Assembly: GCF_019599145.1 (NCBI RefSeq)
Contig: NZ_CP080647.1
Location: 8,990,001 to 9,054,000, forward strand
From: Streptomyces akebiae
GTDB taxonomy: Bacteria; Actinomycetota; Actinomycetes; Streptomycetales; Streptomycetaceae
Direction of reading: 5' to 3'
DNA: 64,000 nucleotides
Below are positions 10,709 through 18,442 of this stretch, in pieces. The stretch's first letter is position 1. The number at the start of each line of letters is the position of its first letter. The notes beneath the pieces are model-generated. The model saw nothing but the letters and a program-made list of their open reading frames with translations, did not search any database and was not told where the DNA came from. Both the position numbers and the translations under genes were made by a program.

Positions 10709-10884
10709 CAGGTGTCTCTGTGTGGTGAGGGTCGTCCTCGGCGGTGGTCCGGGCGCCTTCGGCGTTCGACAGGGCGGTTTCACGCCCGGGTGCGGAGGGA
10801 GACGGTGTCGAGACCGCCTTCCCGGCGTGGCGGCATGGGCGCGAGGTTCCTGTGACGATCGCCGAGGACGCGGATCACGGTAGA

Positions 10885-10902
10885 CTATGACGAACGTTAT
10901 AG
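10885..10902. promoter_or_regulatory. Candidate TetR operator between thioesterase and TetR genes
   Basis: CTATGACGA-ACGTTATAG is an 18-bp imperfect palindrome with 7 of 9 paired positions. It lies 18 bases before the TetR ATG in the divergent gap, where an autoregulatory TetR operator would be expected. Confidence 0.6.
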
Positions 10903-10920
10903 CCAGAGGGGACGTAGCAG

Positions 10921-11505
10921 ATGCCCAAGAGCAGCGCGCCGTCGCGCGATCGGATCGTGGCCGGTGCCGCCGACATGATCAGTCGGCGTGGTCTGAGCGC
11001 CACGAGCATCCGGGAGATGGCCAAGCACGCCAAGGCGCCGCTCGGCTCGACCTATCACTACTTCCCCCAGGGCAAGCAGCAGTTGGCCACGGAAGCCGTC
11101 CGCTACACCGGCGACTGGGTGGCCCGGAGCCTGCGCAGAGAGCTGGAGGCGGGGCCCGCCGCAGGCCTGAGTGCCTTTCTCGACCTGTGGCGCAGGATCG
11201 TCGTGGAGAGCGACTTCCATGCCGGATGCCCCGTCCTGGCGGTCGCCATCGAGGAGCCCCCGGCCGACGAGGTCCCGCCCGCCTTGGCGGCCGCGGCCGA
11301 GGTCTTCGAGCTGTGGGAGACCCTGTTGGCCGCCTCCCTGCGGGAGCACGGTGCCGAAACCGAGCAGGCCGCGCAGCTCGCGACACTCGTCGTCGCCGCG
11401 GTCGAGGGGACGGTGGCCATGTGCCGCGCCAAGCGCAGCACCCAGCCCCTCGACCACACCGCCGAACAGCTCCAGTCCCTCATCGCCGCCGCCACCAGGG
11501 CGTGA
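10921..11505 (+). CDS. TetR/AcrR-family transcriptional regulator (LmrA/YxaF-like)
   Basis: 194 residues. The N-terminal helix-turn-helix reads IVAGAADMISRRGLSATSIREM then GSTYHYFPQGKQQL, the classic TetR recognition helix. The C-terminal domain with FHAGCPVLAVAIE and VVAAVEGTVAMCRA resembles the LmrA/YxaF subgroup, which often controls flavoenzyme, quinone or drug genes. It is divergent from the thioesterase gene, with a palindromic operator candidate in the gap. It likely represses itself and the minus-strand catabolic group. Ligand unknown. Confidence 0.93.
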   Translation: MPKSSAPSRDRIVAGAADMISRRGLSATSIREMAKHAKAPLGSTYHYFPQGKQQLATEAVRYTGDWVARSLRRELEAGPAAGLSAFLDLWRRIVVESDFHAGCPVLAVAIEEPPADEVPPALAAAAEVFELWETLLAASLREHGAETEQAAQLATLVVAAVEGTVAMCRAKRSTQPLDHTAEQLQSLIAAATRA

Positions 11506-11583
11506 CCGACCCGGATCCGCGGCGGCGACGCTGAGTGCATTCATGTGCTATTGAGCGTGTCCGTACCCGGGCATACTGAGGAC

Positions 11584-11615
11584 GCCCCCCGCCCCCGCCC
11601 CCGCCCCCGCCCCCG
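11584..11615. repeat. GCCCCC hexamer tract
   Basis: About five copies of a GCCCCC hexamer upstream of the kinase relic. A low-complexity GC tract similar in kind to the one at 4592. Confidence 0.85.
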
Positions 11616-11640
11616 CAGCCGGGTGGCAGGGGGAGGGGCC

Positions 11641-12420
11641 GTGACCGCCATGCGGATCGGGCCGTACGTGGTCGAGCGTGAACTCGGCTCCGGCGGGATG
11701 GGGACCGTGTATCTCGCACGGTCGCGTGGCGGACGTGCTGTCGCCGTGAAGGTGGCACGCCCCGAGCCGGCCGTCGATCCCGCCTTCCGGGCCCGTTTCC
11801 GCGTGGAGATCGAAGCGGCGCGCCGGGTCGGCGGCTTCCATACGGCACCGGTTGTGGACGCCGAACCGGACGGCGCGCCTCCCTCCCTGGCCGGCGACCG
11901 CGTACGTTCCCGGACCCACCCTCGCTGCCCGGCCGGCGACCGACGGGCCCATGGAGGAGGGAACGGTGAGGCAGCTCGGGGCCGCACTCGCGGAGGCTCT
12001 GCGGGCCATCCACGCGTGCGGACTCGTCCACCGCGACCTGAAGCCGGGCAACATCGTCATGGCCGCCGCCGACCGCAGCCGCGTCGTGGTGGACGAGGAG
12101 GGTGTCCTGCTCCAGGCCGACACCACCGAGATCGAGTTCTCATGGGCGGAGATCGGCGCCGTGACCACGACCGTCACGGGTCTCGGCCGGATCCTCGGAG
12201 TGACCGTGCGGACGTACGAGGGCGAGTCCTGCTCCGTGGATGTCAGGGCCCCCGACCGGCGTCTCCGCAGGGCGTGGTCGCTCCGGATGGACCGGGTCCT
12301 CGCACGCCATCTCGACGGCTGGGGCCGGAGGTGGCAGGGATCGGGCCCACCGCGACTGCGCGTACGCCCGGCCAGGCCGTGGCACCGTCCCCACACCGCC
12401 CTCACGCTGGAGTCCCGCAC
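11641..12420 (+). pseudogene. Ser/Thr protein kinase relic joined to an unrelated domain
   Basis: From GTG 11641 the frame reads like the N-lobe of a Hanks-type kinase (IGPYVVERELGSGGMGTVYL, then VAVKVARPE). Around 11870 it shifts frame and continues as AYVPGPTL and LVHRDLKPGNIVM, the catalytic loop. After that the activation segment, DFG motif and C-lobe are missing. The frame instead reads DEEGVLLQADTTEIEFSWAEI and VRAPDRRLRRAWSLRMDRVL, which is not kinase sequence and may be the tail of a PH-like protein. This is a kinase fragment with one frameshift and a deletion junction near 12060. It resembles the intact kinase at 31057-33159. Confidence 0.75.
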
Positions 12421-12457
12421 GCTGCTGCCGCAGGGTGACGACTCTCCGGCCGTGGCC

Positions 12458-13333
12458 TCAGGCAGTGGCCGAGCGTTCCGACGAGACGGGGCTCAGATTC
12501 TCGAACAGCACCATCCCGGCCGCCGTGTTGGAGGCGGGCACGTGGTAGGCATCGTGCACGCGGCGGATTCGTGGCCCGAGGGCGCCGCGCATGATCAGCC
12601 ACATGATGAGCTCGATGCCCTCCGAACCGGCCTCGCGGATGTAGTCCTCCCGGGTCAGCGCTGCCAGCTTCTCCGGGTCGTGCTCGATGGCGTCGAGGTA
12701 CATCCGGTCGAAGTCCTGGTTGATCAACCCGGCGCGGGCGCCCGCGAGTTGGTGGGACATGCCGCCGGTGCCGAAGACAGCGACCTTGAGGTCCTCGGGG
12801 AAGGAACGGATCGCCTCGCCGAGGGCCTTTCCCAGGGCCAGGCACCGGGCCGCCGTGGGCTGCGGGTACTGGATGACATTGACCAGGACGGGGACGACGG
12901 CGCACGGCCAGCTCTCCCCGGGGTCGGGGCAGTACACCGACAGCGGCACGGTCAGACCGTGGTCCACGGCGAGGTCCTGGAACACCGTGATGTCGAAGGA
13001 GGAGTCGATCAGGCTTTCGACGAGGTGGTCGGAGAACTCCGGTGCGCCGACGACGGTCGGGACCGGGCGGCTGCCCCATCCTTCGTCCGCCACCTCGTAC
13101 GAGGCCGCCGCGCCGATCGCGAAGGTCGGTGTGACGGACAGGTCGACGGCGTTGGCGTGGTCGTTGTAGACGACCACGGCCACGTCCGGCGTGTGCCGGG
13201 CCATCCACTCCCGGGCCGGCGCGTACCCGTCGAACAGCGGTTTCCAGTACGGGTCCGCGGTCTTCCCGCGGTCCATCGCCGCGCCGATCGACGGCACGTG
13301 CGAGGTCGCCAGACCCCACGTCACCTCAGCCAA
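12458..13333 (-). CDS. Class III extradiol ring-cleavage dioxygenase, LigB-like catalytic subunit
   Basis: 291 residues of the LigB fold, which uses Fe(II) to cleave a catecholic ring beside the hydroxyls (protocatechuate 4,5-dioxygenase/gallate dioxygenase group). The iron ligands are in place: His12 (ATSHVPS), His59 (YNDHAN) and Glu241 (GIELIMW). The catalytic His194 (GGMSHQL) is also present. The start is TTG at 13333, inside the end of the LigA-like gene, with GGGAGG upstream, so translation is coupled. Together they should form the alpha/beta enzyme. It is the last gene of the minus-strand operon that starts at 17631. Exact substrate not determinable. Confidence 0.9.
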   Translation of the reverse strand: MAEVTWGLATSHVPSIGAAMDRGKTADPYWKPLFDGYAPAREWMARHTPDVAVVVYNDHANAVDLSVTPTFAIGAAASYEVADEGWGSRPVPTVVGAPEFSDHLVESLIDSSFDITVFQDLAVDHGLTVPLSVYCPDPGESWPCAVVPVLVNVIQYPQPTAARCLALGKALGEAIRSFPEDLKVAVFGTGGMSHQLAGARAGLINQDFDRMYLDAIEHDPEKLAALTREDYIREAGSEGIELIMWLIMRGALGPRIRRVHDAYHVPASNTAAGMVLFENLSPVSSERSATA

Positions 13334-13682
13334 AGCTCCGCCCTCCCGCTTCCAGTGCCTGAGCGAACTCCTCGGTGGTCATGCCGGTGAACACGCCCCC
13401 GAGGTACTGCATGGACTTCTGGTCCAGCACCGCGAGTTTGAAGACGTAGAAGATGGAGCCGCCCAGCTCCAGCATCCGCGTCCAGTCCCGGCCCAGGACC
13501 GCCTCGCGCTGCTCGGCCGTGAGTCCGTACGCCTCGCAGTACGCCCCCTCGTCCGCGCTGAATCTCACGCGGTTGTCGGCGTCCTTCAACGAGCCGCAGA
13601 GCCGGTTCAGCGCCCACCCTCGACGGTTGTCGGCGGTGTCGAAGACGTAGGTACCCGTGATGTGGGGTGTGCGGGTCGACAT
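13326..13682 (-). CDS. LigA-like small subunit of protocatechuate 4,5-dioxygenase-type enzyme
   Basis: 118 residues, an all-helical LigA-type subunit that caps the active site of the LigB-like partner encoded next. Recognisable segments are LNRLCGSLKDADNRVRF, EAYGLTAEQREAVLGRDW and the C-terminal MQYLGGVFTGMTTEEF. ATG at 13682 follows GGAGGGAGAGGAAGG. An upstream in-frame ATG adds a poor, arginine-rich extension and was rejected. Its last eight bases overlap the LigB-like gene. In Sphingobium LigA and LigB are also separate subunits. Confidence 0.88.
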   Translation of the reverse strand: MSTRTPHITGTYVFDTADNRRGWALNRLCGSLKDADNRVRFSADEGAYCEAYGLTAEQREAVLGRDWTRMLELGGSIFYVFKLAVLDQKSMQYLGGVFTGMTTEEFAQALEAGGRSFG

Positions 13683-13728
13683 GGTCCTTCCTCTCCCTCC
13701 CCTTCCGCTGTCGTTTCCGGGCGGCCGG

Positions 13729-14481
13729 TCAGTGCAGCAGTCCACCGCCGTCGCAGACGAGCGTCTGACCGGTGACCATGGCCGCGTCCGGCGAGGCCAG
13801 ATAGGAGACGAGCCCCGCGAAGTGCTCCGGGGTGACGTACTCCCGGATCGCCTGCTGCCGCATGGTCGCGGCGAAGACCTCGTCGCCGGAGTGGGCCCTG
13901 GTGCCGGGGGTGGCGACCTGGGCAGGGGCCACCGCGTTGACGGTGATCCCGTGCTCGCCCAGTTCTCGCGCCATCACCCGCGTCATGCCGATCAGCGCGC
14001 CCTTGCTGGCGACGTAGGCGAGCTGGCCCGGTGAGCCGGTGAAGAAGGTGCGGGAGGCGACATTGATCACCCGACCCCGGTGTGCGCTCTTGACCAGCCA
14101 CGGCACGCACGCCTGCACCATGAGCAGCGGGCCGACGGCGTTGACGGCGAAGAAGCGGTGCAGTTCCTGCGGAGTGGCCTCCAGCAGACCGCTCCGGCCG
14201 GACAGCAGGCCCGCGTTGTTGACCAGGACGTCCACGCCGCCGTAGGTCTCCGCGATCTCCTCGACGGTACGGCGCGTGGCGGCCGGGTCACTGACGTCAC
14301 AACGCCAGGCCCGTACGCCGGTGATCCCCGCCCCGTCGCCGGACCCCGCCGTGTCGTCCGGTTCGGTGATGTCCAGGGCGGCGACGGTGCACCCGTCGGC
14401 GGCCAGCCGGCGCACGATGGGCCCGCCGAGCCCGCCCGCCGCGCCCGTGACCACCGCGACCCGAGCGCTCCGCGTGGTCAC
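13729..14481 (-). CDS. Short-chain dehydrogenase/reductase (SDR)
   Basis: 250 residues of classical SDR type. It has the cofactor motif TGAAGGLG, the NNAG motif, the active-site Ser in VINVASRTF and YVASK as the Tyr-x3-Lys pair. It should interconvert an alcohol and a ketone, or oxidise a dihydrodiol, with NAD(P). The GTG start at 14481 overlaps the stop of the isomerase-like gene (GTGA), so it is translationally coupled. A longer frame to 14631 carries no family sequence. A role within the aromatic operon, for example dehydrogenation of a diol made by the Rieske enzyme, is inference. Confidence 0.9.
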   Translation of the reverse strand: MTTRSARVAVVTGAAGGLGGPIVRRLAADGCTVAALDITEPDDTAGSGDGAGITGVRAWRCDVSDPAATRRTVEEIAETYGGVDVLVNNAGLLSGRSGLLEATPQELHRFFAVNAVGPLLMVQACVPWLVKSAHRGRVINVASRTFFTGSPGQLAYVASKGALIGMTRVMARELGEHGITVNAVAPAQVATPGTRAHSGDEVFAATMRQQAIREYVTPEHFAGLVSYLASPDAAMVTGQTLVCDGGGLLH

Positions 14482-14759
14482 GGTGCCTTCTCCTGCGGAT
14501 GGGTGGCCAGGGCCTCCACGGTGATGTCCATCCACTTCCACATCGGCAGGGACACCAGTGCGTCGTGCAGCTCCGCCGGGTCGGCCGCCTCGTACAGCCC
14601 GATGGTCGCGTTGCGGCCGGGGACCCGCCACAGCCGTTTGAGGATCCCGGCCTCGCGGAGTTCCTGTGCCCGTGCGCGCTCGCCCTTGCGCAGGCTCTCA
14701 CGGACGTCGTCGGGGGTGTCGGGGGGCAGGGTGTTCTCGGTGCGGACGAGGAATTCCAT
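14478..14759 (-). CDS. Muconolactone delta-isomerase-like protein (CatC family)
   Basis: 93 residues, the usual length of muconolactone isomerase. It starts MEFLVRTENTLPP and contains RAQELREAGILKRLWRVPGR and SLPMWKWMDITVEAL, all family hallmarks. CatC isomerises muconolactone in the ortho-cleavage beta-ketoadipate route. Finding it in the same coupled operon as a LigAB-type meta-cleavage enzyme is odd, and no CatA or CatB is seen nearby, so it may act on a different lactone here. It overlaps the SDR gene by four bases. Confidence 0.88.
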   Translation of the reverse strand: MEFLVRTENTLPPDTPDDVRESLRKGERARAQELREAGILKRLWRVPGRNATIGLYEAADPAELHDALVSLPMWKWMDITVEALATHPQEKAP

Positions 14760-14782
14760 GTGGTGTCCTGCCTTTCAGGGCT

Positions 14783-15484
14783 TCAGGCCAGATCCAGCAA
14801 CACGTCGGCCAGTTCACCGGGGGCGGTGACCATGGCCTCGTGACCGGTGGCGATCTCGTGGACCGGCCAGCCCCGGGCGGCGGCGCGCTCGGCGTGCGGG
14901 GTGAACACCCGCATCCAGTCGGTGCATTCGACGAAGACACCGGGCACCTGGTCGGCCTTGCCGGTCAGCCTCAACGGCTCGGTGTAGGTCAGCCACGGGT
15001 GCGGGGACAGCCGGGGCCCGAGCCAGTCCAGGTCCGACTGTTCCTCCACACCCAGAACGCTCAGTGAGCGTACCGGGATGAGCCAGCCGAAGCCGGGCCC
15101 GGCCACGGACTCCCGGTAGTGCCCGGCGACGGTGGCGGGCAGCAGGTCGATCGCCGCGTCCCCGTCGGCACCGACGAAGGCGTCGAGGTAGAGCCGCCTG
15201 GACAGCCGCTCCGGAACGCGGTCCGCGACCCCGGTGACGACCTGACCGGCGTAGCTGTGCCCGACGAGCACGACGTCCCGCAGGTCGTGGGCCTCGATCA
15301 GGGCCACGACGTCCTGGATGTGCGTCGCCAGGCCCACTTGGGGACTGAGCAGGTGGGCACGGTCGCTCACCCCGGTGAGGGTGGGGGCGTGCACCTCGTG
15401 CCCGGCGGCGCGCAGTCTCGGGGCCACGCGCTGCCACACCCATCCGCCGTGCCAGGCTCCGTGCAGGAGGACGAAGACGCTCAT
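14783..15484 (-). CDS. Alpha/beta hydrolase (salicylate/methyl-ketone esterase-like)
   Basis: 233 residues with the compact alpha/beta fold of small esterases (EstC/hydroxynitrile-lyase-like group). It shows FVLLHGAWHGGW (oxyanion His-Gly), nucleophile Ser77 in VGHSYAG, acid region DWMRVF and catalytic His in ATGHEAM. It starts with ATG overlapping the stop of the Rieske oxygenase gene (ATGA), so the two are coupled. It could hydrolyse an aromatic ester or a ring-cleavage product. Substrate not known. Confidence 0.88.
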   Translation of the reverse strand: MSVFVLLHGAWHGGWVWQRVAPRLRAAGHEVHAPTLTGVSDRAHLLSPQVGLATHIQDVVALIEAHDLRDVVLVGHSYAGQVVTGVADRVPERLSRRLYLDAFVGADGDAAIDLLPATVAGHYRESVAGPGFGWLIPVRSLSVLGVEEQSDLDWLGPRLSPHPWLTYTEPLRLTGKADQVPGVFVECTDWMRVFTPHAERAAARGWPVHEIATGHEAMVTAPGELADVLLDLA

Positions 15485-16509
15485 GCCGGAACGTTCCCTC
15501 GCTGTTCGCGGGCCAGCATCTTCGCCAGCGCCCGGCGTCCGCGCAGGGCGGCCAGATCGGAGCGGATGCTGGACTCGGCGGTGCCGCCCGGGTCCGTGGC
15601 GTACATCAACTCCTGGGCCTCCAGGGCGTCGACGTCCTCCTGCATCACCGCGAGCTGCTGCTTGTGCTGGAACTCGGTGAGGTCCTCGTCGTCGATGAGG
15701 TAGTCGCGGGCCAGGGCGTAGAAATCGTGGGTCTCGTTGCCGAGCGCGGGCGTCATGCCGTACAGCACCTTCATGTGGAAGCCCTCCGGTTCCTCGGTGC
15801 CGGTGGCCGCGACGCGGATGTGGAGGACGAAGATGCCGGGCGGGTGGAACTCGCCGTCCTGCCAGCGGTCCACCGGTGAGGTCAGTCCGCAGGACTTCTC
15901 GTAGAACGGCGGGGCCTCGATGCCGACCATGCGACGGCTGAAGCCGACCCGGTCGCCGTCCACGGTGACGTCGATCGGCGTGGCGGCGACGGCCGCGTTG
16001 CCGATGCTCGTCGGGTGCAGGAAGGTCTCGTGCGTGAGGTCGAGCAGGTTCTCCACCAGCAGAAGATGGCGCGCCTTCAGCGGTACGACGCCGTGTACGT
16101 GGGTCCAGCGCGGGTCGGTCAGCCACGAGGTGTCGGGCAGCAGGCTCGCGTCGGCCAGGTCGGCCTCGCCGGGCCAGATCCAGATGGCGCCGTCCTTCTC
16201 GACCAGCGGGAAGCGGCGCAGGGCGGCCTTGGGCCGGTCGGCCTGCTCGGCGACGCCGACGCACACGCCCTGCCCGTCGAAGCGGTAACCGTGGTAGTCG
16301 CACTGGAGGGTGCCCTCGTCGTCCAAGTGGCCCAGGGACAGCGGGTACTTGCGGTGGGGGCAGCGGTCCTCGACGGCGGTCACGCTGCCATCGGGCAGCC
16401 GGTAGAAGCAGACCGGGATGTCCGTGATCCAGCGGCGGGTGAGCGTCCGGCCGATCTCGTCGGACCAGGCTCCCAGGTACCAGCCGTTGCGCACGTGTGA
16501 GGAGAGCAT
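15481..16509 (-). CDS. Rieske non-heme iron oxygenase, VanA-like (aromatic O-demethylase/hydroxylase)
   Basis: 342 residues. The Rieske [2Fe-2S] ligands are Cys50-x-His52 and Cys70-x2-His73 (CPHRKYPLS and CDYHGYRF). The mononuclear iron site is Asp157, His160 and His165 (LLDLTHETFLHP). The VanA-like length and the absence of a beta subunit point to a vanillate-demethylase or related mono-component oxygenase. Electrons should come from the reductase encoded just upstream (16597-17631). Oxidative O-demethylation would give a catechol for the LigAB-type enzyme, which fits the operon, but the real substrate is inferred. Confidence 0.92.
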   Translation of the reverse strand: MLSSHVRNGWYLGAWSDEIGRTLTRRWITDIPVCFYRLPDGSVTAVEDRCPHRKYPLSLGHLDDEGTLQCDYHGYRFDGQGVCVGVAEQADRPKAALRRFPLVEKDGAIWIWPGEADLADASLLPDTSWLTDPRWTHVHGVVPLKARHLLLVENLLDLTHETFLHPTSIGNAAVAATPIDVTVDGDRVGFSRRMVGIEAPPFYEKSCGLTSPVDRWQDGEFHPPGIFVLHIRVAATGTEEPEGFHMKVLYGMTPALGNETHDFYALARDYLIDDEDLTEFQHKQQLAVMQEDVDALEAQELMYATDPGGTAESSIRSDLAALRGRRALAKMLAREQRGNVPA

Positions 16510-16560
16510 GAGGGCAACGCCTTTCTCTTCGAAGTCTTCTTCGGGCGGCGGGTCGAGGCG

Positions 16561-16605
16561 CAGGAGTCAGAGGCCCAGATGTCAGAGGCCCAGGAGTCAG
16601 AGGTC
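16561..16605. repeat. 15-bp tandem repeat x3 at the 3' end of the reductase gene
   Basis: Three consecutive 15-bp units (CAGGAGTCAGAGGCC, CAGATGTCAGAGGCC, CAGGAGTCAGAGGTC). The third contains the reductase stop codon, so the gene's last codons plus stop appear to have been tandemly duplicated downstream. Each unit carries an in-frame TGA on the minus strand, so the protein is unchanged. Confidence 0.9.
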
Positions 16606-17631
16606 CAGGACGAGGCGGCCGCCGCGGGCGCGGGAGACGCAGATCAGCATGGTGTCGCCGGCGGCCCGCTCGTCATCGGTGAGCAGGGAGTCCCGGTGGT
16701 CGATCTCGCCCGCCAGGACGGCGGTCTCGCAGGAGCCGCAAATGCCCTCCTCGCAGGAGGACATGACCGGTGCGCCCGCCGCTGCCACGGCCCCGAGCAC
16801 CGACTGTCCCGGCCGCACGGTGAGCGTCACCCCGGACGAGCGCAGCTCCACCTCGAACGGCTCGTCGCCCTCGCCGTCACCCGGGTGCTGCCCCGGCGTC
16901 GCGGCGAACCGCTCCACGTGGAGCGATCCCGCCGGCCAGGTGGCGCAGTGGGCCTCGACCGCGTCGATCAGACCGGCCGGGCCGCAGCAGTACACCAGGG
17001 CGGAGGGATCGGGTTCGCCGAGGTGGCCGGCGAGGTCCAGCAGGCCGTACTCGTCCTGCGGCCGTACGGTCACGCGCTCGCCGTAGCCCGCCAGCTCGGA
17101 CAGGAACGCCATCGACGCCCGGCTCCGACCCCCGTAGAGCAGGGACCATTCGGCCCCCGCCGCGTAGGCCTCGCCGATCATCGGCAGCAGTGGGGTGATG
17201 CCGATGCCGCCGGCGACGAACAGGTACCGCGAGGCCTTCCGCAGGGGGAAGTTGTTGCGCGGGCCGCGTATCCGCAGCTCGCTCCCCTCGCGGACCTCGT
17301 CGTGGATCCACTGCGATCCGCCGCGTCCGGCGGGCTCCCGCAGCACCGCGATGCGCCAGCAGTCGGTGACGGCCGTCGGACCGCACAGCGAGTACTGGCG
17401 GACGGTGCCCGTGGGGAGGACGACGTCGATGTGTGCGCCCGGCTGCCAGCGCGGCAGCGGTACGCCGTCGCGCGGTGCGAGCACCAGGGACGTGACGCCG
17501 TCCGCCGCCGGCTTGCGGGACAGCACGGTGACTGTGCCGTCGTACTCGGTGTCGCGTGGCGCCGGGGTGGTCGTGGCCGCGGCCGTCCCGAGCGGGAGCG
17601 CGGCCAGGGCGGCGGTCGACGGGCTCGTCAT
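16597..17631 (-). CDS. Phthalate-dioxygenase-reductase-type oxidoreductase (VanB-like)
   Basis: 344 residues in VanB order: flavin-binding domain with RQYS (residues 78-81), NAD-binding domain with GGIGITP (141-147) and CCGP (about 215), then a plant-type [2Fe-2S] domain with Cys293, Cys298, Cys301 and Cys331 (SSCEEGICGSCETAV, MLICVSR). It passes electrons from NAD(P)H through flavin to the Rieske oxygenase encoded next. It has an unusual Ala/Thr-rich 25-residue N-terminus. This is the first gene of the minus-strand operon; a palindrome lies about 70 bases upstream of its ATG. Confidence 0.93.
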   Translation of the reverse strand: MTSPSTAALAALPLGTAAATTTPAPRDTEYDGTVTVLSRKPAADGVTSLVLAPRDGVPLPRWQPGAHIDVVLPTGTVRQYSLCGPTAVTDCWRIAVLREPAGRGGSQWIHDEVREGSELRIRGPRNNFPLRKASRYLFVAGGIGITPLLPMIGEAYAAGAEWSLLYGGRSRASMAFLSELAGYGERVTVRPQDEYGLLDLAGHLGEPDPSALVYCCGPAGLIDAVEAHCATWPAGSLHVERFAATPGQHPGDGEGDEPFEVELRSSGVTLTVRPGQSVLGAVAAAGAPVMSSCEEGICGSCETAVLAGEIDHRDSLLTDDERAAGDTMLICVSRARGGRLVLDL

Positions 17632-17699
17632 GCGTGTCAGCTCCTCGGCACGGTCGGTGGCGCGGTGGCACCTTCGACGCTAATGGTGGGGAATGCGCA

Positions 17700-17718
17700 G
17701 GTCATCGCGCTAATGACC
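17700..17718. promoter_or_regulatory. Candidate operator upstream of the aromatic operon
   Basis: GGTCAT-N7-ATGACC, a perfect 6-bp-arm palindrome centred 78 bases upstream of the reductase ATG. A 7-base direct repeat GCTAATG recurs at 17679 and 17709, 30 bases apart. Placement suits control of the operon promoter. The cognate regulator is not obvious. Confidence 0.55.
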
Positions 17719-17737
17719 GGACCCGGACGGAGAAAGG

Positions 17738-18049
17738 TCACGACCCGACTACGTCATTCGTCGCGCTTGACGGTCTTCCGGCCGTGCCGGGCGGGGCCTG
17801 GTCGAGGTGGATGTGCAACGGGTGGTCCGTGCCCCACAGGGCTTCCACCACGGTGTGCAGATGCTCCGCGTCGACCCGCCACAGGGGCTCGCCGTAACGG
17901 TCGTCCCGCGTGACGCCGTCCGACGGGACGGCGTCGGCCAGCAGCCGCCGGTGACCGGCGGCGCGGTCCGGGGCGTCCGATGCCCGCGTGAACTCGACGA
18001 ACAGGGAGGTGCCGCGGAAGGGCACCCAGATGTGCGTGGCCGCGGTCAT
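17738..18049 (-). CDS. Hypothetical small protein
   Basis: 103 residues, not recognised. Segments such as IWVPFRGTSLFVEF and EPLWRVDAEHLHTVVEAL look like a real folded protein, with no membrane segment. ATG at 18049 is chosen because the frame upstream becomes repetitive and arginine/proline-rich. It lies just upstream of the reductase gene on the same strand, about 106 bases away, with the operator candidate between its end and that gene. It may be transcribed separately. Confidence 0.5.
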   Translation of the reverse strand: MTAATHIWVPFRGTSLFVEFTRASDAPDRAAGHRRLLADAVPSDGVTRDDRYGEPLWRVDAEHLHTVVEALWGTDHPLHIHLDQAPPGTAGRPSSATNDVVGS

Positions 18050-18140
18050 GCCGGCGTCCCCGTGGTCTGGGGCGGCGCGGCGCCGTCGGAGGGTCGGGAC
18101 GTTGCGGGGGTCATGGGGGCTCCTTGGATCGGACGGGCCC

Positions 18141-18197
18141 GGGCGGACCGGGATGGCCCGGGCGGACCGGGATGGCCCGGGCGGACCCGGATGGCCG
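18141..18197. repeat. 19-bp minisatellite, three copies
   Basis: The unit GGGCGGACCGGGATGGCCC begins at 18141, 18160 and 18179; the last copy has small changes. The period is not a multiple of three, so it would disrupt any coding frame. Confidence 0.9.
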
Positions 18198-18403
18198 GGA
18201 TGACCGAACGGATCGGCGTGCCGACGGGACGGTCGGCGTGGGCCGGGATGTCGGCGATCTCGCGTGCCGGTGGCGGACCGCCGAGTCGCGGGCCCGCGGA
18301 CCCGACAGAAGCGGGTCCGGTAAGAGGTTCGGCTCACCGAGCGGATCACCGCCGGCGGCCCGGGGCGCCCGGTCAGACGTCATCGGTTATGTCGGCCCTG
18401 GGC

Positions 18404-18439
18404 CCCGTCGTCCTGCAACGGCCCGTCGTCCTGCAACGG
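18404..18439. repeat. 18-bp direct repeat x2 beside the acyl-CoA synthetase 3' end
   Basis: CCCGTCGTCCTGCAACGG occurs twice back to back (18404-18421, 18422-18439), ending just before the synthetase stop codon. Confidence 0.9.
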
Positions 18440-18442
18440 CCG

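Larger units (their letters stand above)
18050..18442. other. Repeat-rich intergenic region
   Basis: About 390 bases between the hypothetical gene and the acyl-CoA synthetase. It contains two tandem repeats (18141-18197 and 18404-18439, listed separately) and no gene that I can support. Confidence 0.5.

Noticed and set aside
14783..16303. A fused 506-codon Rieske-hydrolase protein
   Set aside because: The long frame is in frame only for the hydrolase; the Rieske protein is read in another frame with its own start and stop and an ATGA overlap.
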